Notes under the pieces: model-generated
What the model was told of the DNA's origin: nothing
Databases searched by the model: none
Seen by the model: only the letters and a program-made list of their open reading frames with translations
Program-made: the position numbers and the translations under genes
Origin: CAVVEQ01 sp963802095
Lineage (GTDB): Bacteria > Chloroflexota > Anaerolineae > Anaerolineales > Anaerolineaceae
Direction: 5' to 3'
DNA length: 64,000 nt
Assembly: GCA_963802095.1 (NCBI GenBank)
Contig: CAWDHI010000007.1
Location: 186,001-250,000 of the forward strand
In this document: piece after piece, positions 9,342 to 18,434 of the stretch
Layout of the letters: each line of letters begins with the position of its first letter
Position numbering within the stretch: the first letter of the stretch is position 1

Positions 9342-10490
9342 TTACGAGTGTGATGGGATCGCTTGATCCAGGCGAGCTTGCTGCTTGCTCTCTTTTCGTA
9401 TTGCTTTCATCCCAAAACAGATGCGCAGGAAGTTGTATCGCCGCACCAGGAATTCATATATCACCATGATGATCGAGAACGAGAGGATCATCACGATGGG
9501 CAGCTTTAGCCAGAGGGAGATCGGCAGCTGAATGATGAAGTAATCCACAAGCACGATCACAGATTGATGCAGAATGTAGAAGGGCAGGACAGCCTCGTTG
9601 GCGTAAGCCAGGAATGGGTTCTTGAAGTTGAGATAGGTCATTCCCATTCCCAAAGCAGCCAGGACGAGCGCCCAGGCAGCCAGGTCGTCATGCTCCCCGG
9701 TCGGCAAGTACCATGCAGCCAGGCCAATTGCCAGGGCAAGAGAAACCCAGCGCAATTTCCGCATGCTTGCCTGCAGCTTCTCGCTGCCCAACATGAAGAA
9801 ACCGAAGAGGAAGAAGGTGGAGTAGATCCCAAGTCCCCAGTTGAAGGAGTCATCCAGCAGCCTGGCAGCCGGTTCTGTCCAGCCCCAGATGGTAACTATC
9901 AATAGGACCAAAACGTAGATCATTATGGGAAGGCCGAAGAAATCCCCAATCTTTTCCATGACCCGGGTTCCTCGCGAGGTCTTGAGCAAGAAGAAAACCG
10001 GCATGAAAACCACGCTGAGGAAGAGAAGAACGACGATATACCAGAGGTGCAGCCCGATCCAACCGAAATTCCCACCAAATCCATACCAACCTTCGAAGTA
10101 GTGCGGGATGAACTGCCAGAATGAACCCTTGAAATCGCCATGAGTCAGTCGTTCGATATAGACCTGGATGGCGATGTGGGTGAAATCCGCAACGAGCAGG
10201 GGGATGAGCAACCGCATCATTTTATCCTTGAGGAATTTCCCGGCTGCTTGCCAGGATGGTTGTTGCAGGCTGAGGTAGACCGCTGCCCCGGAGACCACGA
10301 AAATGAGCGGCATCATCCACAGGTCCATAAAATCCATGAAGGTTGATAATGCTGCTGAGGTGGCGGGGTTTTTGACATGCCATGGCCAGAGATTATAGGC
10401 CCGGCAGGAGTGGTAGACGAAGACTGAGAAGATCGATAAGACTCTGATCCAATCCAGGTCGTACCTTCGAGAAACAACTTTTGTATCCAT
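9342..10490 (-). CDS. Acyltransferase-3 family membrane protein
   Basis: 382 residues with about ten hydrophobic helices. The N-terminal YDLDWIRVLSIFSVFVYHS matches the start of the acyltransferase 3 family (PF01757), whose His in helix 1 is thought catalytic. Such enzymes O-acylate surface glycans or lipids, and the closest style is the MdoC/OPG-type branch. A good GGAG site precedes the ATG. It lies 16 bases after the receiver gene, so it is probably the last gene of a three-gene operon with the small protein and the receiver. Target unknown. Confidence 0.8.
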   Translation of the reverse strand: MDTKVVSRRYDLDWIRVLSIFSVFVYHSCRAYNLWPWHVKNPATSAALSTFMDFMDLWMMPLIFVVSGAAVYLSLQQPSWQAAGKFLKDKMMRLLIPLLVADFTHIAIQVYIERLTHGDFKGSFWQFIPHYFEGWYGFGGNFGWIGLHLWYIVVLLFLSVVFMPVFFLLKTSRGTRVMEKIGDFFGLPIMIYVLVLLIVTIWGWTEPAARLLDDSFNWGLGIYSTFFLFGFFMLGSEKLQASMRKLRWVSLALAIGLAAWYLPTGEHDDLAAWALVLAALGMGMTYLNFKNPFLAYANEAVLPFYILHQSVIVLVDYFIIQLPISLWLKLPIVMILSFSIIMVIYEFLVRRYNFLRICFGMKAIRKESKQQARLDQAIPSHS

Positions 10491-10506
10491 TTTCTATTCT
10501 CCTTTT

Positions 10507-10929
10507 CTATAGAAATGATTGAAGCACTCCATCCAGGGGAGTGCCTTTTTCAATGAATAGATCAAACCCTGCAGACGCAGCCTGTTCCTTATCAGCAGAT
10601 TCGGTGTGGATGCTGTGCGCAGCGATCGTGCAGGCAGGTTGGTTGGATTTAATCACGCGAGCAGCGCCGTAGCCATCCATTACCGGCATTTCCAGGTCCA
10701 TCAGGATCAACTCCGGCCGAAGGGTCTCTACCATTCGGACAGCTTCCAACCCATTGCGTGCTTTGCCAACGATCTCAAGCCTGGGGTCGAGTTCAAGGAG
10801 GACCCCCAGGTCTTCGAGAACCTGGGGGATATCATCCACGATCATGACACGCAGCCGGCGGGGGTTGGAGTTTGATCCAGAGTTGAGGTATTTCATGGCT
10901 AATTCCGGTTGGATTGAGGATTCCTGCAT
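10507..10929 (-). CDS. Stand-alone receiver-domain response regulator
   Basis: 140 residues: an N-terminal extension of about 25 residues, then one CheY-like receiver with acidic pair IVDD, phosphoacceptor in LILMDLEMPVMDG and the conserved Lys in FIEKGT. The position of the usual Thr/Ser lies in the AAHSIHTES segment. There is no output domain, so it must act by protein contact or as a phosphate sink. The ATG overlaps the stop of the upstream small gene (TGATG), implying translational coupling. The nearest histidine kinases are 1-3 kb upstream on the same strand and may be partners. Confidence 0.85.
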   Translation of the reverse strand: MQESSIQPELAMKYLNSGSNSNPRRLRVMIVDDIPQVLEDLGVLLELDPRLEIVGKARNGLEAVRMVETLRPELILMDLEMPVMDGYGAARVIKSNQPACTIAAHSIHTESADKEQAASAGFDLFIEKGTPLDGVLQSFL

Positions 10930-11162
10930 CAATCGAGAGCGAAGAGGATCTCGCCGCGGCGGGGTTCGGCCTGGAGCAGCTCGCGCGAATTGCGGGCATA
11001 GACAGCCGGAACGCAGACGCAGTAGATATCGTTGATATCGCGCAGCGAGGCAGGGATTCCGGCTTTCTCGAGCTGTTCACAAACAGCCGCTGCCAACATC
11101 ATGAAGCTGGCGCTAAAAATTATGCTGCAGTTATTTCCGGATTGGTTGGTTTGGTTTTTCAT
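10929..11162 (-). CDS. Small DUF2007-like protein
   Basis: 77 residues. The order is a beta strand, helix, strand arrangement (SIIFSASFMMLAAAVCEQL, then GIPASLRD, then a valine-rich strand). This resembles the DUF2007 putative signal-transducing family, where a helix shifts between strands across a short ferredoxin-like fold. The assignment is tentative. The start at 11162 has GGAGGA 4 bases upstream. It is coupled to the following receiver gene by a TGATG overlap, which suggests the two products work together. Confidence 0.55.
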   Translation of the reverse strand: MKNQTNQSGNNCSIIFSASFMMLAAAVCEQLEKAGIPASLRDINDIYCVCVPAVYARNSRELLQAEPRRGEILFALD

Positions 11163-11373
11163 TTCGTCCTCCATTTGATTTTGCCTTTCAGGTTCGTTTG
11201 TTCTTTACAATGCCATCATAGAACCTTCAGACAAAAACAACATCGGGCTGGAGGGGTAAAAACCGCGTACCGAAAGGCTGATTTATTGCTTCCTTCGAAA
11301 GGAGGATCGCGGATAAGACCTAAGATGTATGTGGGGATCGCTTAATTGACCGGGTTCTGCTGGTAAGTATTGG

Positions 11374-12183
11374 TTATTTTGCCTGCGGGCGCATCTGGGA
11401 GATCAGGCTGCGGATTTCGGCAAGTGCATTTTCGGTAAGCAGCTGCAGTCCATGCAGCGGCTCGCGGGTCAGCGCCGGATCCTTTTTGAACAAGATCTGA
11501 ATCGTGCGGATATTGAGTGAAATGCTGAAAAGCGTTTGAGAGACGGAATCATGGAGTTCACGCGCCAGGCGGTTCCGCTCCCTGACCGCCGCAAGTTCAT
11601 TAACCTGTCCGGCATATTCCTCCAGGCGGGTGTGCGCCCCTTGCAGTTCTTCCATGGCCAATCTGCGCCGTTCATGGGCGTCATCCATTTCCCGGATGGC
11701 AATGAAATAGGCAAAAATCGCAATCTCTCCGGCGATATTGGTGAAGGACTTACTGAGCCCTTCCAATCCACCCATCGTTATGGTCAGGGAGATGCAGGTG
11801 GTCGAAATCAGGGCGATGATCCAGATCGCTAGAACCCTGCCGTGAAATATCAAGGCCACCTGGTAACTGATAAGCACGAAAAGCAGGTTGGCAAAATCAT
11901 CTTCCGGGGTGAGCTGCTGAATGGTAACGACCAGTACAACCTGGAAAATCAGTAATAAATGCTGAAGCCAGGCAGGAAGCTTTCGAATCCAGATCACTGC
12001 AGACATGCATACAATGAATATGGCCTCCAGCATCACCTGAGTGCTCACCACATCCGTTTCCCCGGCTTCGATAAAAGTACGAGCTACGGCTGACAGGAAG
12101 AAGAAATAGACCGCAATGACGCTGATCAGCCCCGGTAGTTTGCGGGTTGGTTTTTCTTTCATCGAAACGGTCTTTGAACTCAT
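11374..12183 (-). CDS. NarL-type histidine kinase lacking the ATPase domain
   Basis: 269 residues. Five to six N-terminal membrane helices are followed by a coiled segment (ERRRLAMEELQGAHTRLEEY). A HisKA_3 dimerisation domain follows, with phosphoacceptor His near residue 211 (RNRLARELHDSVSQTLF). The protein stops at LISQMRPQAK, just where the HATPase_c domain should begin. No ATPase coding is visible in any frame of the next 200 bases. It starts 6 bases after the regulator stop, with an AGGGAGAG site, so it is the third gene of an operon. It may be phosphorylated by, or heterodimerise with, the intact kinase upstream. Confidence 0.8.
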   Translation of the reverse strand: MSSKTVSMKEKPTRKLPGLISVIAVYFFFLSAVARTFIEAGETDVVSTQVMLEAIFIVCMSAVIWIRKLPAWLQHLLLIFQVVLVVTIQQLTPEDDFANLLFVLISYQVALIFHGRVLAIWIIALISTTCISLTITMGGLEGLSKSFTNIAGEIAIFAYFIAIREMDDAHERRRLAMEELQGAHTRLEEYAGQVNELAAVRERNRLARELHDSVSQTLFSISLNIRTIQILFKKDPALTREPLHGLQLLTENALAEIRSLISQMRPQAK

Positions 12184-12189
12184 CTCTCC

Positions 12190-12852
12190 CTAGTCCGGAT
12201 TAACGAGGTTATTCTTGATGGCAAAAATGGCCAACTGGGTACGGTCAACCAATCCCAGCTTCGAAAAGATGTTGCTCAAGTGGGTCTTCACGGTTTTTTC
12301 ACTGATGACCAACTCGTTGGCGATTTCCTGATTGGATTTCCCCTCTGCCACCAGGCGGATCACATCCAGTTCGCGGTCGGTGATCTCTGACGGTAAGTGC
12401 TCTTTTTGAGCAGGAACGGGTTTTGAAACCTGCTGCATCAATTTCCGGGTCACATCCGGGTGCAGGCGGGCTTCCCCTTTAGCGGCCGCGCGGATGGCTT
12501 CGACCAGATCATCCGGCGAGACATCCTTCAATAAATAACTGCAGGCTCCCGCCTGGATGGCGGGGATGACCTTGTCATCTTCGGTGAAGCTGGTCAGGGC
12601 GATCACCATCACTCCAGGATTCTTTTTCTTGATCTCCATCGTGGCGGTTATTCCATCCATCCGGGGCATGACGAGATCCATGAGGATCACATCCGGTCTC
12701 AATTCGGTGGCGGATTCCAACGCGCCGATCCCATCGGCTGCTTCCCCGATGACCGCGATATCCTCATTAAGCTCCAGAAAATTACGCAATCCCTGACGAA
12801 CGATCTGGTGGTCATCAACGATCAGAACTCTTATCTTTTCAGGACCGCTCAT
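12190..12852 (-). CDS. NarL/FixJ-family response regulator
   Basis: 220 residues: receiver domain (VLIVDDH, phosphoacceptor Asp in LMDLVMPRMDG, Lys in LLKDVSPDD) and a C-terminal LuxR-type helix-turn-helix (ITDRELDVIRLVAEGKSNQ, then ISEKTVKTHLSNIF). The start at 12852 gives the usual length and overlaps the 3' end of the kinase gene by 14 bases. It is the DNA-binding output of the kinase encoded upstream. Its targets are unknown; no operator could be identified. Confidence 0.93.
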   Translation of the reverse strand: MSGPEKIRVLIVDDHQIVRQGLRNFLELNEDIAVIGEAADGIGALESATELRPDVILMDLVMPRMDGITATMEIKKKNPGVMVIALTSFTEDDKVIPAIQAGACSYLLKDVSPDDLVEAIRAAAKGEARLHPDVTRKLMQQVSKPVPAQKEHLPSEITDRELDVIRLVAEGKSNQEIANELVISEKTVKTHLSNIFSKLGLVDRTQLAIFAIKNNLVNPD

Positions 12853-14029
12853 TGGAATTCCCTTTCTCCTGCTTGTTTTTTCGGACAAGGATACGGGTGC
12901 CATTTCCCGTGCTGCTTTCCACTTCCAGGCTCCAACCGATCTCTGCTGCTCTTTCTTTCATGCCCACCAGGCCGACCCCGAGGTGATTATCCGTTAATTC
13001 AAAACCCCTGCCTCCATCCCGAATTTCCAATGATACTGGTGGGATAAAGTCCAGCTTAACCCAGGCTTCGGAGGTTTGTGAGTGCTTGATCACATTGTTC
13101 AGGCTCTCCTGCGCGATGCGGAAAAGGCTTTGGACCTCCCCCGCCCGAAGATTCTCTTCACCAATAACCTGGATGGTAACCTTCAAGTTTTCTTTAATGA
13201 GGAGTGCCGCGTGTTTTTGTAGGCACTTAATTAGGCTCTCATTAATGGATGCATCCGGTTTGAGTTCAATTACCAGTTTTTTCAACTCCTCGAGGGCACT
13301 TCGCACCAGCTGGTCAAGGTGATCGATCTGGCTGCCAACCCTGTGAGCATCCTGGTCCAGCAGGATGACTGCGGCACGGGTGGTGAGGGTCATACTGAAA
13401 ATCGTCTGGGTGACCGAATCGTGCAGTTCAAGCGCCATTCGGCTCCGCTCGCGGGCTACGGATAATTGTTCCGCCTGTCTCGCTGATTCCGCGAGCTTCG
13501 AATTGGCGTCCTGTAATTCCAGGATCAGCTGGTTTTCGTTTTCACGTTCTTCGCGCGCTTTTCGTACGCTATATGCGCACGCTCCCAGTAAGGCATTTGC
13601 CCCGGTATAGATCACTGCGAGCGGGATGGTTTCGGCAATATCATAGTAGGGTGAAACCCCGACGATGATGATTGGGGTGAATAAAGCAATAATAATTATT
13701 CCCACCTTCGAGGGCATGCGATCCATCACCTGCATTGACAATCCGGCAAATAAGATTGCATAATAATCGCCATCTTCGAACAGGAACAGCAATAAGAATA
13801 TGAGAATGGATTGGAGAATTAGATAAAGCGGGAAATACTTCCGCCACTTCCGGCTGATGAACGGTTCAGTAATGAGAAAGGTGAGCCAGAGAACCAGCAA
13901 AAGGAGAGCGGTTACCTCATTCGGATCATCGGAATACTGGATGAGCGTACGCAGGAAATCCCCACCAAAGAGGAATCCAATGGTGATATAGACCACCCAC
14001 TGCTGAATCCGCCCGAGCAGCCGGTTCAT
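12839..14029 (-). CDS. Intramembrane-sensing histidine kinase (HisKA_3/HATPase_c)
   Basis: 396 residues. Five or six N-terminal membrane helices (to about residue 150) and a coiled coil precede the HisKA_3 box with His near residue 203 (RSRMALELHDSVTQTIF). The HATPase_c domain shows the N box (RIAQESLNNVIKHS) and G1 and G2 boxes (EIRDGGRGFE, LGVGLVGMKERA). There is no large extracytoplasmic sensor, so the signal is probably perceived in the membrane. First gene of the kinase-regulator-truncated-kinase operon, transcribed from the gap before the desaturase locus. Confidence 0.92.
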   Translation of the reverse strand: MNRLLGRIQQWVVYITIGFLFGGDFLRTLIQYSDDPNEVTALLLLVLWLTFLITEPFISRKWRKYFPLYLILQSILIFLLLFLFEDGDYYAILFAGLSMQVMDRMPSKVGIIIIALFTPIIIVGVSPYYDIAETIPLAVIYTGANALLGACAYSVRKAREERENENQLILELQDANSKLAESARQAEQLSVARERSRMALELHDSVTQTIFSMTLTTRAAVILLDQDAHRVGSQIDHLDQLVRSALEELKKLVIELKPDASINESLIKCLQKHAALLIKENLKVTIQVIGEENLRAGEVQSLFRIAQESLNNVIKHSQTSEAWVKLDFIPPVSLEIRDGGRGFELTDNHLGVGLVGMKERAAEIGWSLEVESSTGNGTRILVRKNKQEKGNSNERS

Positions 14030-14112
14030 GGATCGTTTCCGGATATATTATATAAAATATTTCAAACCTGGCTTAATAAAACAGGGAATGAATTTTAAAC
14101 AAGGATCAGGAA

Positions 14113-16545
14113 TTAATCCGCGAATTGTGCTGAAATTGCCACCGCTGACCTGCGCCCGGAGGCAACCGCCCGGATCACCGACCTGGGGAGCAGATCCAAG
14201 GGTGGGCAGGCGTACCAGCACGGCAGCACGGTTAGACGGCCTGTCTCCGCCTGGATGGATTTCAGGAAACCGGAACCATAAATGTTCGCAAGTCTGCGCC
14301 TGGCCTGCGGGTCGAACTCCAAAGCCAGAAAAACGGCGGTGCAGTTGGAGGAAAGCTCCTCAACGAGCCTGCCATCCAGGCGTCGTTCGGCATGGAAGGT
14401 GATGCCGGGGACCATCAATCCTTTGAGTTCCCTTTCCAGCGATGGCGCAGGGATATCTGCCGGGAAGAGGTTGAGAAGGGCTTCGCCGGGTCCTTCTTCT
14501 TCACTATAGACATCCACCTTTTCTCCCGTGAGAGCAAGATAATAGGCCGCGGTCAAACCGGAAGGTCCGGAACCTATAATGGCCGTTTTCTTCCCATTGT
14601 TTTGCACTGGAACTGGCAGCCAACCATCACCACCAGCATAGCCGCAGACCTTTCTTTCCAGCTCCGCGATACGAACGGTTTTTCCGGCAAAGCTGCGGCG
14701 GACGCAGTGAATTTGGCAGGCAGGATGATCTCCGCAGGCGAAACCACAGACTTCCCCGAAGGGATTCTGCTCGCGGATCAGGCGGGCCGCCCCGGCAAAG
14801 TTACCGGCTTCCATGCGGCGCATGAAACCGGGAATATCGATCCCGGCCGGGCAATCGCGGGTGCAGGCGGGATGTTCGCACCATTGGCATTCGGCGGCTG
14901 CGAGCCAGGCATTTTCGCGCGAGATCGCCTGACCTGGATTGAACTCCGGCCGTTTGAAAGGGGTTTCAACGAAGTTGACGTACGATTTGGGGAATTTGCG
15001 TGAATCGTAATCCTTCTTTTTCATATCCCGCAGGATCACGCTGGCAGCCCCCACTCCGGAAACAACCACCGCCGGGGCGCCGGTGGCCATCACCGTGGAA
15101 TCCCCACAAAAATAAAGGTTTTTCCATTCGCTGCGGGCATGCAGGCGCTTGAGCATTTGCTGACCGAGCATGTTCTTCGGTCCCCCGACCTCGCCGCCGT
15201 TCTTCAGCAGGTAACGATCCAGCGTGGTGGGACTGGCAATGATCAGGTTGCGGAGGTGGCGGCGAAAATGGGGATAATGCGCTTCGATCTGGTCGATCAT
15301 CTTTTCGGCTTCGACCTTTTTCAATTCCATATAGGCTTTCTTCTGGTACCCGGGATCCTTTGAGCCGGGCCATTTTGTCAGGTTCGGTCCAATAGCCATG
15401 ACCTCCAACTTTTCCGAAGGGGTGACCGAATGGTCTACCAGTGAATTGATGTAAAGAGTCAGATCGGTGCTGTCGATTTCCTTGCGGTTTTCGATGAAGA
15501 TTTCCCAGGGAAAGACCCCCGGGGGGAAGGCATCCTTGTCCACCAGCATATATAGCACCATGCTTGGGAGGGTGGGAATAAGGGACTGAGCCCATTTCAA
15601 GCGGGCCGGCTCGATATGCTCGGAGCGGACCAGGGTCCCATAGATATTCCAGACAGTTGCGTCGGCGACCACCCTGTCGCCAGGAATCTCGAGACCGTTT
15701 GCAAGGCGCACACCATAAGCAGTGCCATCCCGGATGAGGATCTCATCCACATAGTGGCGGTAAAGCACCCGGCCGCCATCCCGCTCAAATGCCTTTTCCA
15801 ATTTGCTGGTCAGCATATGCGCGCCTCCGGCAGGAGTGTAAACTCCGCCGATGTGGTTATCGAGGAACATGGTGGCTGCCAGGATGGCCGGGGTTTCTTC
15901 CGAGGTACAGTAGCAGTAGGCGGAGCAGATCTTATCGAAGAAGTTGATCACATCCGGTGAGGTGAAGTAACGATCAAGCAGCTCCTTGACGCTCATATCC
16001 AGCAGTTTCTGCATCTTGAACATAGCGATGGGTCCGCTCAGGAAGCTGCGCAATCCCTGGCGGATGGAGAATTCGGATGGAGGAACGATCACTTCGTTCT
16101 TAATGACGATATTCTCATAAAGTGTATACAAATCAGCGTAAAAAGCCCCCAGGGCATCGCGCTGACCCGGAAAGAGTTCGCCAAGCCCATCTAGAAATTT
16201 CTCCAGGTCGGGCCAAAAGATGATCTCGTGCCCTTCGAAGGTCATGCGGGCCAGTGTCTTATGGGCGATCATATCCACCGGCTCTTCCAGCTCGTTCAGG
16301 ACGAAACGGAAGGGATGGAAACCTTTTTCCCCAAAGCCATAGAGCATGGCTGTACCAGTATCGTAAACAATCCCTTTTCGCTTGAAAGAATTACAGGATC
16401 CACCGGGTTTATCCTGTTGATCGATAAGCAGGACCGAAACCCCGCGTTTGGCTAACAGGCAGGCGGTCGTCAGTCCGCCCAGCCCTGCGCCAACCACAAT
16501 GACCTCGTACCTGTCTTTAAGGATGGTCTTATCCAAGATTTTCAT
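14113..16545 (-). CDS. Fusion: CrtI-like flavin oxidoreductase + GltD-like Fe-S/FAD module
   Basis: 810 residues. Residues 1 to about 500 are a phytoene-desaturase/carotenoid-isomerase-like oxidoreductase: dinucleotide-binding VVGAGLGGLTTACLLA, then GGSCNSF, and the C-terminal FAD motif YFCGDSTVMATGAPAVV. A second unit follows from about residue 545. It has cysteine clusters CQWCEHPACTRDC and VCGFACGDHPACQIHC, as in the 4Fe-4S domain of glutamate synthase small subunit, then an FAD-binding AIIGSGPSGLTAAYYLA. The GltD part ends early and lacks the usual NADPH-binding half. An electron-transfer module feeding the desaturase-like flavin is an attractive inference. It lies 47 bases downstream of the second CrtI-like gene. 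Confidence 0.82.
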   Translation of the reverse strand: MKILDKTILKDRYEVIVVGAGLGGLTTACLLAKRGVSVLLIDQQDKPGGSCNSFKRKGIVYDTGTAMLYGFGEKGFHPFRFVLNELEEPVDMIAHKTLARMTFEGHEIIFWPDLEKFLDGLGELFPGQRDALGAFYADLYTLYENIVIKNEVIVPPSEFSIRQGLRSFLSGPIAMFKMQKLLDMSVKELLDRYFTSPDVINFFDKICSAYCYCTSEETPAILAATMFLDNHIGGVYTPAGGAHMLTSKLEKAFERDGGRVLYRHYVDEILIRDGTAYGVRLANGLEIPGDRVVADATVWNIYGTLVRSEHIEPARLKWAQSLIPTLPSMVLYMLVDKDAFPPGVFPWEIFIENRKEIDSTDLTLYINSLVDHSVTPSEKLEVMAIGPNLTKWPGSKDPGYQKKAYMELKKVEAEKMIDQIEAHYPHFRRHLRNLIIASPTTLDRYLLKNGGEVGGPKNMLGQQMLKRLHARSEWKNLYFCGDSTVMATGAPAVVVSGVGAASVILRDMKKKDYDSRKFPKSYVNFVETPFKRPEFNPGQAISRENAWLAAAECQWCEHPACTRDCPAGIDIPGFMRRMEAGNFAGAARLIREQNPFGEVCGFACGDHPACQIHCVRRSFAGKTVRIAELERKVCGYAGGDGWLPVPVQNNGKKTAIIGSGPSGLTAAYYLALTGEKVDVYSEEEGPGEALLNLFPADIPAPSLERELKGLMVPGITFHAERRLDGRLVEELSSNCTAVFLALEFDPQARRRLANIYGSGFLKSIQAETGRLTVLPCWYACPPLDLLPRSVIRAVASGRRSAVAISAQFAD

Positions 16546-16592
16546 GAATCCACCTATGCGTGGGATATTTAATTTTAACCCTGGAAAGGGGA

Positions 16593-18152
16593 TCAGGTTT
16601 TGAGTATTCTATCGGCAGCCAGCTTAGCGGTCAATACAGCAATGGGGGAGCCACCGGGCGAGAATGCCCAGTGGCCGGCATTATAGAGTCCGCGGATAGG
16701 GGTTTCAACCGACTTGGGAAGTTTCAAGAAACTGACGCGGTTGTAACTTTCCTTCTGGTGATAACTCCACCCCATTATCGCCCCCTCCCAGTTTTCAGTG
16801 TGATGCCAGATCGAATACGGTGTTCCGGTGATGCACAATTCCACCTTGTTTTGAAGATCAGGATAAAACGACCCTAAACTCTGGATCATTTCTGCAGCTA
16901 TGCGGCTTTTTAATTCATGGTAGGCCGGTGTTGGTCTTCCTTCGATCAACCCCCAATTTCCTGCATATTCCCAGCTTGTCATGGCGCTGAGGATCAGGCC
17001 GGTTTTGCCGGGCGGAGCGAGCTTGGGGTTATGCAAGCAGGGCACGCTGATCTCCTGCAGGACATGCGAAAAATAATCCGGGCGGGTGAGGCGTTCCTCC
17101 CCGATGATTCCATCCAGGTCCGGCATGAAAAAAAGATGGTTGCAGCCCTGCAGATTGAGGTCCTCTACAGGTTTGTTCACACCCAGGAAAACGTTCACTG
17201 CTGAGTGGGAAGGCCGTGCTTTTAATAATTTTCGCAGGAATGAAGATGGAACCGAACCTTGCGGGATCAAATTCGTGAAAGTCTGACGGGCATCCGCTGT
17301 GCTGAGGACATTCCTGGCAGCGATTTCCCGACCGTCCTCCAGCCGGATTCCTGCAGCATTGCCTTCCTTAACAAGGATCCCGGAGACTCGAGTTCCCACC
17401 AGGATGGTGCCGCCATTCTCTTCAATTAGGGACGCGAGGGCGATGGGGATTGCCCCGATACCGTTTAATGGGTAGGTGTAATCACGGAAAAGATGAAAGT
17501 ACCCGAGTCCAAAAAATGTGGATGTTCCATCAGGAAAGACCCCATTGATCATATTGACAAGTTTTCGATCTGGCAGCCTTTTTTCAAGGTAAGTTTGCAG
17601 CGGCGTGTTTAGCAACAACATTGGCCTGAGCGACTTCTTGAGAGCATTGGAATTTTCACGTAACCACTCAGAAGCAAGATTCCGCCCCGGCTCCTGAACC
17701 GCAATAAATGGATTTGGAAATTTCAGCAGAGCCCCAAGCAGCACATCAATCCGATTAATATCAGCAAGGACTTGTTCCAAACCCCTGGCAGAGGTGGGAA
17801 AAAGCCCGGCAAGAAAAGAGAAATAGGCTTCTATCTCCTCCGGATTTCGCAGAGGATGAAATTTGCCACCGGTGATGAATGCTGTTCGAGAGGGCTGGAG
17901 GTTTAGATCATCAAGGATGCCAAGCCGGGCGAGCATGGGTAAAACGATGCCCGTGTTGACCACGGCTTTGATCCCACCATCGAAATGGTATCCATTTTTC
18001 TCGAATGAATTGAACAGCCCGCCTATTTTTGCTGACTGCTCACAAACGACCACCCTAGCGCCTGAGGAGGCTAGAAAGGCGGCGGCGGTTAACCCTGAAA
18101 TACCTGCGCCAATTACGATCGCATCAAATTCGGAATCGGATGAATTTTTCAA
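16593..18152 (-). CDS. CrtI-like NAD(P)/FAD-dependent oxidoreductase
   Basis: 519 residues. The N-terminal Rossmann motif is VIGAGISGLTAAAFLASSGA followed by EQSAKIGGLFNSF; the C-terminal flavin contact is GLYNAGHWAFSPGGSPIAVL. Length and motif order fit the phytoene desaturase/carotenoid isomerase/all-trans-retinol saturase group. No phytoene synthase or other carotenoid gene is present in the window, so a carotenoid substrate is not established. It is the first gene of a two-gene operon with the CrtI-GltD fusion, and the two proteins may share a substrate or form a complex. Confidence 0.85.
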   Translation of the reverse strand: MKNSSDSEFDAIVIGAGISGLTAAAFLASSGARVVVCEQSAKIGGLFNSFEKNGYHFDGGIKAVVNTGIVLPMLARLGILDDLNLQPSRTAFITGGKFHPLRNPEEIEAYFSFLAGLFPTSARGLEQVLADINRIDVLLGALLKFPNPFIAVQEPGRNLASEWLRENSNALKKSLRPMLLLNTPLQTYLEKRLPDRKLVNMINGVFPDGTSTFFGLGYFHLFRDYTYPLNGIGAIPIALASLIEENGGTILVGTRVSGILVKEGNAAGIRLEDGREIAARNVLSTADARQTFTNLIPQGSVPSSFLRKLLKARPSHSAVNVFLGVNKPVEDLNLQGCNHLFFMPDLDGIIGEERLTRPDYFSHVLQEISVPCLHNPKLAPPGKTGLILSAMTSWEYAGNWGLIEGRPTPAYHELKSRIAAEMIQSLGSFYPDLQNKVELCITGTPYSIWHHTENWEGAIMGWSYHQKESYNRVSFLKLPKSVETPIRGLYNAGHWAFSPGGSPIAVLTAKLAADRILKT

Positions 18153-18434
18153 TAATATCCACCTTCACATATATTATATATAGTTGTATCTCTGTTAAAA
18201 GGAAAATGTCCAAGTTAAATGGTTTTTTTATTGTGAGAATTTTATCCGATGGTTTTCGGGGATGCTGCATAAGAATTTCAACCTGGTTTCATTTTTCGGC
18301 TGCTCTGAAAATAGAGGGATTACATTGATGATTTTCCACCATGCCCCTAATCATTAAAATTAGTTTAGAGATTCATTCCACTGATCAAGGTGGGGGCATC
18401 ACTGGTAGAATGAAATTTATTAGAGGAAGCATAT

